From positions 79,032,206 to 79,096,205 of the forward strand of contig RSEF01000004.1 of the NCBI GenBank assembly GCA_003993805.1: 64,000 nt of DNA. Direction: 5' to 3'. The position numbers and the translations under genes are program-made. Shown here in pieces: positions 37,228-49,200 of this stretch. The stretch is from Himantopus leucocephalus. Taxonomy: Eukaryota; Chordata; Aves; Charadriiformes; Recurvirostridae. Under the pieces are notes generated by a model that made no database searches, was not told the DNA's origin, and was given only the letters and a program-made list of their open reading frames with translations. Position 1 is the first letter of the stretch; each line of letters opens with the position of its first letter.

Positions 37228-38022
37228 GAACGACAGGCTCTGCTGCTGAATGGGGTAACTGATGTAATGATGAAGGACCGGGAAAAGGCTGAGATACTCA
37301 AAGCTCTCTTTCCCTTGTTCTTTACTATCAAGGTCAGCCCTCAGGCCTCTTAGATCTCTAGGCCTAGTGGCAAAGTTTGGAGGAGGAGATGACTACCAAC
37401 TGTAGAGGAAGGCTGAATTACAAGTCCTCAGGGCTGGACAGGAGGTGCTTGTGAAGGTGCTGAGGAAGCTGGCTAACGTCATTGTGCTGATTCCTATCAC
37501 CTTTGAAAGGCTGTGGCAATCAGATAGGATTTCCAGTTACTGGAAAAAAGCAAATGTCACATCTATCATCAAAGCAAGGTGCAGGAAACTACAGGACAGT
37601 CATCCTTACCCAGCCTCCCTCTCAGAGAAGATCATGAAGTAAATCTTTCAGTCAGCCATTTTAGAGATGATGAAGGGCAAGAAGTTGATTTGGAAAAACC
37701 AGCACAGCTCTACCAACATGATTGCCTTCTACAATGAGATGATTTGTTCTATGGTTGTGGTGATAAGAGCAGTACACATTGATTTTTAACAAGGTTTTTG
37801 CCACCGTATCCATAGCATCATTGTAGTCCAGTAGGGGAGGTATGGACTGGATTAGTGGACAAGGTGGGTAGAAAAGAGCATGAACCACTCTACTCAAAAA
37901 GCAGTGGTCAACAGTTCAAAATGAAACTGGCATGTGGTTCTGAGTGGTGTTCCTCAGGGCTGAGTGAGGGGGTGAGACTAGATGACCTCTAGAGGTCATA
38001 AATTATTCTGTGATTCTGTGAT
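37228..38022 (+). mobile_element. decayed CR1 LINE with reverse-transcriptase remnant
   Basis: The block starts in the segment gaccgggaaaaggctgagat of the CR1 pol region. It continues through a degenerate RT start (about 37445-37642: FERLWQS, YWKKANVTSI, SEKIMK) and a broken 'TNMIAFYNEM' motif near 37713. It then jumps to the CR1 3' end (gagactagatgacctctagagg) and the terminal ttctgtgattctgtgatc. Frameshifts, stops and a large internal deletion make it non-functional. Confidence 0.8.
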
Positions 38023-39500
38023 CAAGCCTTGCAGGGCACTCAGCAGTATTTGCGTCCTCATACTGAAACCACAAGTCATGTAGGTTTCTGTGGATTAACG
38101 GGTCAGGCTGCAGGCCAGGGTCAGTACCTTCCTTGAGTCTGAGCTTATGCAGCCCAGTCTGCGTGATATGAAGAGCCAAAGCATCAAGAAATGTTTCCAT
38201 GTAATACTCTTCTCACCGTGAGATCTTCTGCTAGGGTCCCCTGACCAGCAGTGACCTTTCCCCAACTCCAAAACACAACCATTGCTTGAAACCAATCCAT
38301 TCTGTGCTTCCTGATTTGGGGACTTACAGTTGAGAGCAAGAGGTGAAAACGAGCCGACTTTGCAGGAGGATTTTTAACAAGGATCATTTTCTACTTCAGG
38401 CTCACAGCATTTTCATGGAAGCGCTCTCTGTTAGTGTCCCCGTCTCACACGGCATTTTGCTATCGGACTCATGCAGTCCATAGCCTTTGACTCCAGCAGC
38501 TCTCAGTTAAAAGTTTGCACTCGCCCAGGAAACTTGCCTCTTTCATGTACCCTTTACGTACCTCTCTCTTTGTATTTTAAAATTAACTAATTAATTAAAT
38601 TAACAGCTGGTTTCTTTGTTTCCATCTGGGGAATTTACTCTGCTCCAGCTCCCCTCCCTAAAGTTAAACACCACTGAACAAGCTTTCATAAGATGCGGGC
38701 ATTTCATTGTTCTCTTTACACAAGATCTGGTCAGATACTGTTGGTCATTAAAGGCTGTTGTATCCAGCCAGCAAAAACGATAAGGCTACGCACAGACTTC
38801 ACAATTCAAACCCAATTCATTAGCTTTAGACACATTTTCCAAACCTTCATATGCTACACGACTACTTTAAAGCTTTGTGATTTTTTTTTTTTTTCATAAA
38901 AATATGTTTCAGCTGGGATGGAGTTTGCACGTTAACTACGTTGCTGGAGAAATTATTTCCTGCTGCATTTAACAGCGCTGTGACAATTTCACAGTTAGCT
39001 TTCTGGATTCTGCTGACCTGTGAAGGCAGCGTGTACCACTCCTCTCTCCTGTAGGCTTTACCGAGCAGGCAAAGGCATTTCATCAGGACCTTTTCAAAAC
39101 ACTTCTGTTATTTCTTAGGTGACTGCAATAGTTAATAGCAAATACAATGTTTATGTCGCTTTTACCAACCATGCTGCATTGTTTTATCTTGAGTATCCGA
39201 GATACTAGATTGGATTTGGCCTTTAAAGGCTGTGTTATTCTTGGTTAAATGGCTCAAAACAGACTGGTTGGAAATCCCACAGATTTGGGCAGCACAGAGC
39301 ATCATTTTATTCCCGTTCAGTGGCACGATGGAAACATCTTAAGCAAAAGGTTTTTTTTTTTTTTATTGTTTTGCCAAGGTCCCAAACACAACTAACTCAG
39401 GGCGTAATCTCTGCGAGGGCTTAGTTTTCCCGATTTCAGTTGTATGAGATCAGATTTAAACCACCATTCTTCATTCTNTTTTTTTTTTTTTTTTTTTTTT
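38023..39500. other. intergenic to STIM2 upstream region
   Basis: AT-rich, with poly-T tracts at about 38879-38894, 39351-39364 and 39472-39500, the last interrupted by one N at 39478. No gene is recognised. Confidence 0.5.
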
Positions 39501-40097
39501 GCTTTGAAAGGGCCGAACTGAAACTTCTTTCATCCACTCCTCCCCTTTAGAAAGCTCTCCCCGGGTGACTGCCTTCTGCCCTTCCTGCACCGTTGGGGCG
39601 ATAAGGACAAACTTACCGAACCCCAAGGTCTCGTGTGTGTGTGTCCCCCGCCCCCGCAGCTAAACCGTCCCGTTTTAGGCTGTTTTGCCTGTCCTGACTC
39701 CGGCTAAGTAACCGGTCGGGGTCCGAGGGCGTTCCGCCACACGGCTGCCGGCTCCTCCGCCGTCCGCCACCGCACGGTTCCCGGGCAGGGCTGGCGGGGC
39801 GCCGGCCGAGCCCTCCCCAGCGCACCGGGCAGCAGGTACCCCCGCGGCAGCGCTCCAGCCCCCCGCACCGGCACAGAGCTTCTCCCGCCACGCGGCGGAG
39901 CAGCCGTGACGACCCGTTCTCTGTCCGCGATCCGCCGTCCACTCGACTGCCATCCCCCCCCCCCCCCCCCCCCCGGCCCCCCNNNNCCCCCCCCCCCCCC
40001 GCCCCGGGGCCGCCCCGCCGCCGCCCCGCCGCCTGCGGGACGGGACCCGCCGCCGCCGCCGCGCTCCACCGCCGCCCGCCCCCTCCCTCCCTCCCGG

Positions 40098-40120
40098 TGA
40101 CGTCACCGCGCGGTGACGTG
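40098..40120. promoter_or_regulatory. STIM2: palindromic CRE pair (CREB/ATF sites)
   Basis: TGACGTCA at 40098-40105 is the full consensus cAMP-response element; TGACGTG at 40114-40120 is a second CRE-like site. Bases 40100-40119 form a 20-bp perfect palindrome centred on CGCG. The location, about 175-195 bp before the ATG in a CpG island, suits a proximal promoter element. Binding is inferred. Confidence 0.7.
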
Positions 40121-40293
40121 TCTCCCGGGCGGCTCGGCGGCGGCCGCCGGAAGCGGCGGGAGGCGGCGTGGGGCCGGCGCTGAGGCGGGTTCGTGCCGCC
40201 GGAGCGGGCAGCGTCGCAGCGGCGGAGCTCCAGCCCCTTCCTTCCTTCCTCCTTTCGCTTCGCTCCCTTCGCTTCGCTGCAGCGGCGGTACCG

Positions 40294-40498
40294 ATGAGCG
40301 GGCTCCGAGCGCCCGGCGGGCGGCCGGCGGCGGTGGCGGCGACCCCGGTGCGGACCTGCCTGCTGCTGCTGGGGCTGCTCCTGCCCGCCGCCGCCGGTGC
40401 CGGCGGGGGATGCGAGCTGGAGGCTGCAGACGTTGGCGGTGGCCGGCGGGGAGGACGGGGAGGCGCCGCCGCCGCTGCGGCGGAGGCGGTTGTGGCAG
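40294..40498 (+). CDS. STIM2: stromal interaction molecule 2, first coding exon
   Basis: STIM2 is a single-pass ER membrane protein whose luminal EF-hand senses ER calcium; on depletion it activates ORAI channels at ER-plasma membrane junctions. The first ATG (40294) opens 68 codons plus one base up to a GT donor (gtaacg, 40499). Residues 1-39 form a signal peptide with hydrophobic core CLLLLGLLLPAAA (22-34). The mature start Gly-Cys-Glu-Leu (39-42) matches mammalian STIM2 as I know it, then comes a low-complexity Gly/Arg/Ala linker ending in phase 1. EF-hand, SAM, transmembrane and coiled-coil parts lie in later exons beyond the window. The call rests on GCEL, exon phase, CpG island and the position after TBC1D19. 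The ATG context is weak (C at -3, A at +4), and the frame stays open upstream to a TGA at 40114. Confidence 0.85.
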
Positions 40499-40521
40499 GT
40501 AACGGCTCCCGCGCGTGCCGN

Positions 40522-40542
40522 GGGGGGGGGGGGGGGGGGGGG
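40522..40542 (+). repeat. STIM2: poly-G run just after exon 1 donor
   Basis: 21 consecutive G preceded by one N, starting 23 nt into intron 1 on the transcribed-RNA-like strand. The true length is uncertain because of the N. Confidence 0.85.
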
Positions 40543-42619
40543 AGCATCCCGCCGGTGTGTGTGTGGGGGATGGACGGGCGGGCGGCCGGCTCAGTGCCTG
40601 CCCCGCCTGGCGGGGTCCGGCGGTGCTCCTGGGCGGCTCCGAGCCGCCTCCCTCCGCCGCGGGGGAGCCGCGGTGCGGCTCTGCAGAGGGCGGCGGGCCG
40701 GCCCGCAGGGGGTCCGGCTGCGGCGGCGGCGGCGGCACTGCGGTACTGCCCCGGCGGGGGCCGGCGCTCCCCGGGACGGAGCCCGCCGCAGGATATTTGC
40801 AGGATCCTGTTGAATAGCGATATTGTTGAGATCCGGAGCCGCCGCTTCCGCCTCGGCGCCCGCGGTGCCGCCCGGGCGGGTGTGTGGGGCGCCGCCAGCC
40901 GCCCGCCGCGGCGCGGCCACGGCCAGTGTCGCCGGTCGCCCTGAGCGCCCGCCTCGGCTCCCGCAGCCGCCGGGCGCCTTCCCGGCCAGGTGCCCGACGC
41001 CCTCCCGGCGGGGAAAGGGGGGGCTGCAGCGGCCCCGGGGGCGGAGGTGAGGCCGCCTTGCAGGTGCCGCTGTACGGCCGCGCAGCTGGCTGCCACGCCG
41101 CCAGGGAGCCCGCTGCTGTAAAGACAAAGGTGGCCGTCCCCTGCCCTCAGAGGGGCTTTAGTTCTCCAGGGAAGTATGGAAAGCTTTTTGGCCTTCACTT
41201 AATTCTTTTTCTTTTTTTTTTTAAAAAAAGGTGAATGTATTCATACTACCGTACTTAGGGTAAATGGTAATGCCTGCAGTTAAAAACAGCAGTTGCACCG
41301 AAGCGTTTAAAATAATTAATTTCAGCAGGCTTTGACGGCTCTGAATTGCTTATACGCATTCTGAATCCGTCTTGTAATGAACAGTAGGAAGCTTTGCGGT
41401 CTTTTGATTGTTCACTTAGAAAAATGGGATTTGTACATTAGGAAATACTCAAAAAGGTCTAGAAGTTTGTCATGTGTCATAATGTGCTTTTCAAAAAGCT
41501 CTCTAATTAGAGGGGAGTGTTCGGAAGGTGGATGGAAGAAGGAAAAAACATACCGCTTCTGAATCAAAGTAGCGTGCCTGTCCTATCAGAAAAAAACTTG
41601 TGATGTTGTTTGGGATAGTATTGACGTCCTGAGCTAAAATTACTGAACTTAAGTGGATGAAATATCCGTGGGTTTCTTTGCAACGTAACACTTTAAAAAT
41701 ATGAATTTTAATTATAATTAATGAAGCTTCAACGGTATTCCTGAAATAATTCTTGAGATGAAGGTGCAAGACTACATGATCTAGCGATCTTGTTTGAGGA
41801 CACGGCATTTCTGAAATCTAAATTGTCCAGTCTGTTGGCTTGCCGTATAAACTAAGGAAGTTGGAACATCCGCAGTCTGTGAAGCAGCAGTCATACCTCC
41901 CAAGGGTGTTGTGAAAATGCTGTATTGGAACAGCTTTTTTTTTTTTTTTTTCCAGGCTGTAATTAATCTGATTGTAGGTGGTATTAAACGGTTTTTGCTA
42001 TGTATAGTGCTGATGCTGTCTACATTTCATGCTTAATCAATTTTGATGTGTCAGTCTGTATGGAAAAAAGAAATCTTTTTTTTTTTAAATTTTATGGACT
42101 GTGAAAGTACTGAGATGCTTGTCAGCTACCATGGTGCCACCCCTCACCCCCCCCCAGCAGTGAATCAGGTGAAGAAATACAGTTATTTGAGAAATCTAAC
42201 CTGTTATAAGTGTATTTTATTGTGTTACATGACAGTTTGGTCTGGAAAATATGTATTGGTAAGAGCCATCTTAGAATCAGTTTTGGTCTTTAGGAGGTTT
42301 TTAACATAGTTCCATGTTCATCCGCCTGATAAATATGATGTTTCAACTGATCATGTAAGTTATTTGCCGTTCTAGTAACTAACCCCCAAATAGTTTTCGG
42401 TTACTCTTTGAAAAGCTCTTGAAGGTTGGGAGAAATCCAGACGACATGTTTGGGGGAGATTTTTAGTTATATTACCTATCACTCTTTCCTTCAAACTTGC
42501 AGATGTTAGCCAATGAGTTATGAGGGATTGCCAACACCCATCAGGAGAAGAATAGAATAAACTTTTAATTCGGTCATTTTGATAGCTTCCAGAAGTACAA
42601 TCCACAAGATAAAAAGCTG

Positions 42620-43200
42620 CTAAATATAAAATGCTGCACTAGGAAGAGGCTATCAGGTGCTCAAATGGAGGCGTATGGGCATCATAGGTGTAGAAAACAA
42701 TCCAGGAGTCCTGGTCACAAATTGGTCTCAATAAACAACATTATGCAGCTGGCAAAAGTGGGTGCTATCCTGGGATATGTTGATCCAATTTAAATTACAG
42801 AAGGCTTTTATTTTTTTCTTGTTGACTGCACTTTTGTGTCTAGTCTTGAGTATTAAACAATCCAAAAAGTACACAGGAAAGCAGTAAAGTGGATTGAGAG
42901 GCTGAGAACCTATTAGTGATGAAAAAAAAAAGTATTACTTCATTTTGGGGGGTGGAAAAGGCTGTGGGGGGTGTGTATCTAAGAAATAGCTCACAGAAGC
43001 ATATTGATTTTTTTTTTTCTTTTAAAAAACTTCTTCCATTTTCTCTGTGGTTAAGATGTAGGTTAAGAGGAAGTAAATTGTAGTGGGCGAGATTTAGGTT
43101 AAATATAGGCTGGAAAGTTTTTACCTATGACAGTCAAATTACGTAGATCGTTTAACAAGTTCCCGTTATTGGAGGTTTTTATTGGATTAAAGAAGAAGCT
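42620..43200 (+). mobile_element. STIM2: ancient decayed CR1 LINE
   Basis: Islands of similarity appear in the right order for the CR1 3' region: ccaggagtcctggt; gctatcctgggatatgtt; a decayed 'gagaggctgag' stretch near 42897; gatttaggttaaatatagg with ggaaagtttttacctatgac; and gttattggaggttttta. Divergence is much higher than for the copies at 7.3-7.7 kb, and no terminal repeat is recognisable. Confidence 0.65.
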
Positions 43201-46200
43201 GGCGAAGATAATGTAAATACTTGACAGAAAAGGGATGTACAATGAATTTTAGGACTAGGAAAGAGTCTAAAATTCTACTGATACATTTCATCAGATATTC
43301 AGGGATTTACTTAATTGTTTATATAGATTATCATTACTGTTGTCTTCCTGTGTATATGTGCCTTTTTAATGGCAGCGGTATACGTAATATCTGACACTGT
43401 GCTGAAGGTATTTAGTCATGGTTATGAAAATCAGATCAACAAAACTGTGTTTCCACTGGTTGGAACACCATGAGGCTATTTCATATTCATTCTGGCTTTG
43501 CTCGTTCACTACTTAATTTGGTAGAAAGTTTTAAGGAACCTTCTGTTCTGAGTCTGGAGATAACACTCGCTTTTCACATCCAGTTTATTCATTGGCTTTT
43601 AATTAAGTTGCTTTGTAATTCTGGACAATTGTGGATTCTTTTCTTGTTTAAAAGTCTAAATTTAATCCATGATCATGGATTAATTTGGCTGCCTTTCAGG
43701 TGAGACGGAGAACACGGACCTGTATTTGACTAATAAATTTCTCTCAAATAATGGGTTATAATACTGAGCTAGACCTTTTTTAACTACAACACTACATTGC
43801 ATTTACTGAAGAAACAATAGACAACATAATGTAGCCTTTTCATGAAAGTAATTTTTTTTTTCTTCTTTTAATTGAGTTTCGATTCTGGGACTTGTCCATC
43901 ATCTTAACACTCAGAGCCCTTCAAATTAATCGGGCTTCGGCTTTTGAGAAGTGAGGGTTTCTAGAAAGTGTATTTTTAGCTGCAACTTCACAATTAATTT
44001 AAGCCATTCTAATGTGGGTGGTAGTTGAAGGGTGGCTTTCTTCTTTGGAGCTGACCCTGGCTGGCCACGCAAGCAATACTGTTAGCACAAGAGATGGAGT
44101 AGGAGTAGGCATGCTCATCCCGGTACTCGCAGCTCGTAAGGAGGGAGAGTGTTCTTGCTCCTATTCTGCTTTGTGCCCTGTTTGCCCCCAGTGCTGTGCT
44201 GAGTCCTGTCTGCTGCTTTGGCTTGCAGGAATGTAAAAAGAAATGCGGACACCAGAAAAACTAATGTATTTCTTATCAGACTGTTTCCTGACATGCTTTA
44301 AGCACTGGCACCACTGCAAAGAGAGAGGATAGGATGGTGCAGGTGTGGTCAGCAGTACGGGAGAAGGGTGGGCTGCCTCCTGTGATGGCACGAGCCTAGC
44401 TGTCTGTAGAATTGCATCACGAAGGTGACTGTGAAACTGCGGTAGTGACCTTTTTGGGCTTGAATGATCCCTTTGGAAATTGGTGGTTGTGTGTGAGACT
44501 TCATGTATGGTGGAGTAATACAAAGAGTGTAGTGATTTTGGTCACGTAGCAAAATGATCTTTGCATGATTATTTTGGCATGCACTGGTCCTAAAAGGTTG
44601 TGAGCTATGAGACTTCTGTCACTTCCCTAGCAAATCACTTCTTAAGGCTAGTCGATTTCTCTGTTGATGAAAACTGAGTATTTCAGGCTTTTTTTTATTC
44701 CATTACTTCTATTTGTCTGTCTCTAGTCAAGCTCTTCATGATCTGTTGGGAGGACAGAAATTTTGAGTCCTTTCTCCACTAAAGGATGTCAGCTTCAAGC
44801 TGTCATTTACTTTCTGTCAGCATCTCCGTGCAGTCATCTGTCCCTGAAATCTAACTAGTTTCTGCTCTGTTCTCAGTTTTGCTAGGTTTTTAATTTCTTG
44901 GTGTATTTGTTATTTTAGTGGTAGTGAATAGGAGAAAGCTAACAATAGGAGCAATCCAGCAAAGAAACATTGTGCACCAAAGTTTCCAGGTTTTGATAGC
45001 GCAATCAGCAGTTGGTGAATTGTCATAACTACGAGATATACCTAAACCAGCTGTAGTTGGCTGGATTTGTAGAGGTTTTTGAAATAAAGATGAAAAACCA
45101 GTCAACCAGGAAAAATCTTGGCCTTTATGTAGCTGGGTGGCATTGGAATCCCACTCAGAGATAAAATCTCAAGCATTTGTCACTTCCTTTGCCCTTAGCT
45201 GAGTATTTTTGCCTTACAGCCTTCCAGTGTTTTCATTGTAACTCTTCAGTGCTTCTGCTGGTGCATTCTGCACCTTCTGGTGTCCTGTGAGCATTTTTTT
45301 CTTGACCATCAGCTTCACCTCTTCTGAAGATTTTCCGGGTCTTACTGTTGGGAATTAACCAGGTTATTTAGCTGATGTTTTCTTTTTCTTGTCCTGCAGT
45401 AGTCTGTAGCAGACCCTTTCTTAACAAAAAACCCTCAGTGCCCCTCCCTGAATTTTTTTGACTCAGTATCATCCCTCCATCAGCAGGTTTTTGTGTTGCC
45501 CTTTCAGCTATAAGCTTTCTGAAGAGAGCTCTGCTTTTCTGGGGACCTCCTACCAGATTCTGGCTAGCTGCTCCTACGCAACTTGGGCATGACTCATTTT
45601 CTTCTAACTAACCTCAGCGATACTGATCTAGCGTAACTAGGTTGAGCTGCCATGGATTTTGTCAAAGGAGGACTGGACCAAATGACAGAGGCAGTTGATC
45701 TTGATAAGATTTCCCATGATGATACTATCACTATGAAAAACACCTAAAAATGTAGTTTCCTTTTTTTTTTTAAAGTTTGTACGAAGTAAGCAGTTTGATA
45801 TCCTTTTAATTGATTTTTAGCTTGTGTGCTGTAACTTGTATGTCCTTTTTGTGTTTAATGTCTGCTCTCAATTAGCTTCAGGGGAGAGGAACATACTGCA
45901 AAGAGCTGTGATGTTGTGGGAAAGCTAGGAAAATTACTATCGTTTTCTTTTTGGTACTTTTTAATGCATTGTTAAAAACTCCTCAGAAGTCAAAGGTGTG
46001 TTATTTTACATAAGAGTTGACTCTAATGTACTGCAGAAATCCTGATGTATGAGAAGACTTCATTGGGATTAGTCTGTTATATCCTCTTTGTGAAACTGGC
46101 TTTTTCAAATACAGGAACTTGACATGTTTCTCTTGACCACATATGGTATGTGTTGAGAGTAAATAATCACTGTTTATGTTGTCCTAAAATAAGCACATAC

Positions 46201-49200
46201 ACATTTTACGAACCAAGGTGAGTTTCAAGTTATTACATAAGTTGGTGTTATTCTGCCTTTGGATACTACTAAGTCTCTCCTGTTACTATGGAAACTATCT
46301 TTGCATATCTGCAAGAGGGAGGGGGGTGAATAAAATGATAATGCACTGTTAAAATTTAGAATCAGCATAAACAGAATGTGATGATTGTCTGGGTACTATA
46401 AAATTCGCATTTGTTTACTTGATTTCTGTGAGCACTTCAAACTTAACTGTAGAGGGTCTATTACTGTATCTTTCATGGCTCTTTTNTTTTTTTTTTTTTT
46501 TTTTTTTTGCTTTGTTTTCCATCTTCTGGACCTTGCTTCTTTTCCTTCCCGTCCCAAAAGCACGGCATTTTTCAGGGACCTGTTAGAGGAATCCTTAAAT
46601 CTGTATAATGAAAACTACTCCAGAGTTTTAACTAAAATCTGTCTTGGAAATTGAAGCTAATGTGCTTGTCAGAACAGTTAAGAGTTTGAGTTAGCAGCAC
46701 TTATTATAATAGAACTGTTGACTCATTTGAGTCAACAGAATTTGAATTACCAGGTAAGAACCACTGACCTTTTGAATCTCGTTCTTGTGGTCTCTAGCAA
46801 AGATTTTTAAGTATATCAGGAGAAAATTTCTTCTCTATGCAGGTAGTGTTACACTACTGCAGGTGAATCTTTTCTGGTGATTCCTGGATGCAGAGCTGGG
46901 AGGGAGCGCGTCCCTGACTATTGCAGCTTGTGTCGCAAACCACAAGTAGCAGCACAGAAACTTGTGTAAACTGGAATGGTTGTGGAGGCTACTTGTCTTG
47001 GGTGAAGCTTTAACTTCTGCAGTAGCTCAGACTTTATAGAAATGCGAAGATAGCTTTGATCCTTTTCCTCTAGGCAGTGCTTTCTGTTTCCTACCTTTTC
47101 TTCTGCATCATGAGGCATTTAAAAACTGTCACCAGCTCAGCCCTCTGGTACTGTCTCCAGTTACAATTTTAATAGCTGATTTTTTTTTTTGTGTGTGTGT
47201 GCTTTGTTTCTGTCGTTATTGTTAATTTGTAAAAAATTTTCACGTGCTCAGCTTCTAAAACTGAGATGAGCGATAAACGGTAGTTTATCTCAACCTGTTT
47301 AAAGCTCTGTTTAAAAGCAAACAAACCTTGTGGTAGAGTATTAATTTAAACAAGTTTTTGTTGAATGAAAATTTGGTGAAGACATTTTGGATTTCTTAGC
47401 TCTGTAGTTTCTCCTTAAAACGGGAAACTTTCTGAACCTGAAGGCGTGGTATGAATGCTCTTTCTCGCTTTGTGGTTTAGAATAAAGGAACGGTTTAGTT
47501 GTACGTAATTATTAAACACACATAGTGATGTTACACAGATAAAGGAACAGTTTTTCTCAGTTCCATCAGGTGATTGTGTGAACTGAATTAGTTAAAACTC
47601 AGAGTCCTCTGCAAGTTAAATATGTTGTTTAGGAAGGAAATTTTCAGACAAATGTTATTTTATTCTTAATAGTAAATAACTCTGTGCTCCCATTGAGATT
47701 GGTCATCAGTAACTCCTGAATGTTTCTTGGGCTTTTTTTCTGTATGTGTAGGATTTGATGAACAAGTGAATGGCTCAGCAAGAGATTTTTTTCAAATTTT
47801 TTTTTAGGTTTATACTACAGTCTCCGTTTACATGTTGGAATATGTTCAGTGAGCTTTGCTAGGAAATTATCAACATAACTTTTGTCGATCTGCTGAATTT
47901 TTTTTAATCCCAATCACAGGATTTTACTTGAAATGCATTCCTCCCTCCTGCCCTCACTAGATGCAGTAAGCAGGTGAATTTTGTTTGTATGCCTATTTCT
48001 GAAGCAAATAAAAAGAGTAAGTCTTGTGTTGTTTCTCTATAATTACAGTCTGAAAATTACAAGTTTGATTAGCTTTTCCTCAATTTGAAATGCTACCCAG
48101 TATTTTTATTAGAACAACAAGCAAGAAGTATTATACTGTTAACGAGTAAACAAAAGCAGTCAAACCACATGGGCTGTGATGATTTTGAAACAAATACGAA
48201 AGTTAATTATTCTGAGTAGGAGACTTCCTTCTACTGTATAGTTTGCTATATATAGAAGGTTGCAGAATAACTTCTTGCTGTAACATTGTATGCCTTTATG
48301 AAAAATACTGTTGGCTTAAGTTACTTTCATTGCCTAAAGACTTAAAAATGATTTTGAAGTGAAAATGAAATTTTTTTTTTAGTGCTAAGTATTGTTTACT
48401 CTTTTGCTAAGTATGAAAATTAGACTATATAATATCATGTGGCTCCAATACTTCCATCATTATGTGGCAGGAAGGAAAATTATATCCTTTCCTACATGTG
48501 ATTTTTAGTTGCAAATGAAATGTATCACAACAGCTCTGTCTTTCCCAGAGTATATTTTTAATTTTTCTTTGAAAAACTTAACTTTGCCCATACTTTTTTT
48601 GGAACATGGCTGCCTCAATCTATTCTCTCCTACCTGGTTCATGTTCCCTGAATGTAACTACTGAAGCACTGCTGTCAGAGCCATAGAGGGTATTGTAGTT
48701 ACTTTGGAAACAGCGCAGTAATATGTCTGTCTAAAGTGCAGATACGAGACAATGAAATTGAGTCCATTGACTTCGATGTATGAACCTGTATTACGTATTC
48801 TCTGGGATTTCGTTCTAAGACTGCATTTTAAGGAAATCAGTATTTTGGTCTTATGAAACTGCACTCCTGATAATTGGTCTTATTTCGGTTGTCTTGCAGG
48901 CAGCGATAGGAGACCTATAGCTCTGCAGTCTTTGAAGGATGTTGCTTTGTTATGGATTTAAATTGACCTTGATATAGGCTGTTGCTGCAGAAAGGGGTGC
49001 TCCTCCTTTGCGCTTGTTGCTTTCTCTCCCTCCCTGCCTGTTCTGTGTGTTCCAGCTGCTCCCTTAACATTATCATGGCTGGAGGTGAGCTAGTTCAGGG
49101 GAATCTAATGAGCTGGAAGTTGGTATTAATTATTTTTTTCAGTGGGATGAGGTCCTTGCTTCAGGTCAGTACACAGCTGTGCAAGGGCATCTGTGAGAAG

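Larger units (their letters stand above)
39540..41130. promoter_or_regulatory. STIM2: STIM2 promoter CpG island
   Basis: Sharp change from AT-rich flanks to very GC- and CpG-rich DNA, extending on both sides of STIM2 exon 1. It holds C runs broken by four N (39954-40000), an ETS-type CCGGAAG at 40147-40153, CRE-type sites at 40098-40120 and GC boxes. No TATA box is seen, in keeping with a CpG-island promoter. The transcription start is not determinable from sequence. Confidence 0.85.

Noticed and set aside
40168..40944. 258-codon plus-strand ORF as a single STIM2 or novel protein
   Set aside because: It begins at GTG and reads straight through the exon 1 donor and the poly-G run into intron. 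Only 40294-40498 is supported as coding.
39675..41198. 507-codon minus-strand ORF spanning the CpG island, and several 100-258-codon ORFs overlapping it on both strands
   Set aside because: Pro/Ala/Arg/Gly low-complexity translations in every frame are the expected result of extreme GC content. The minus-strand ORF crosses N runs and lies opposite STIM2 exon 1, with no domain or splice logic.
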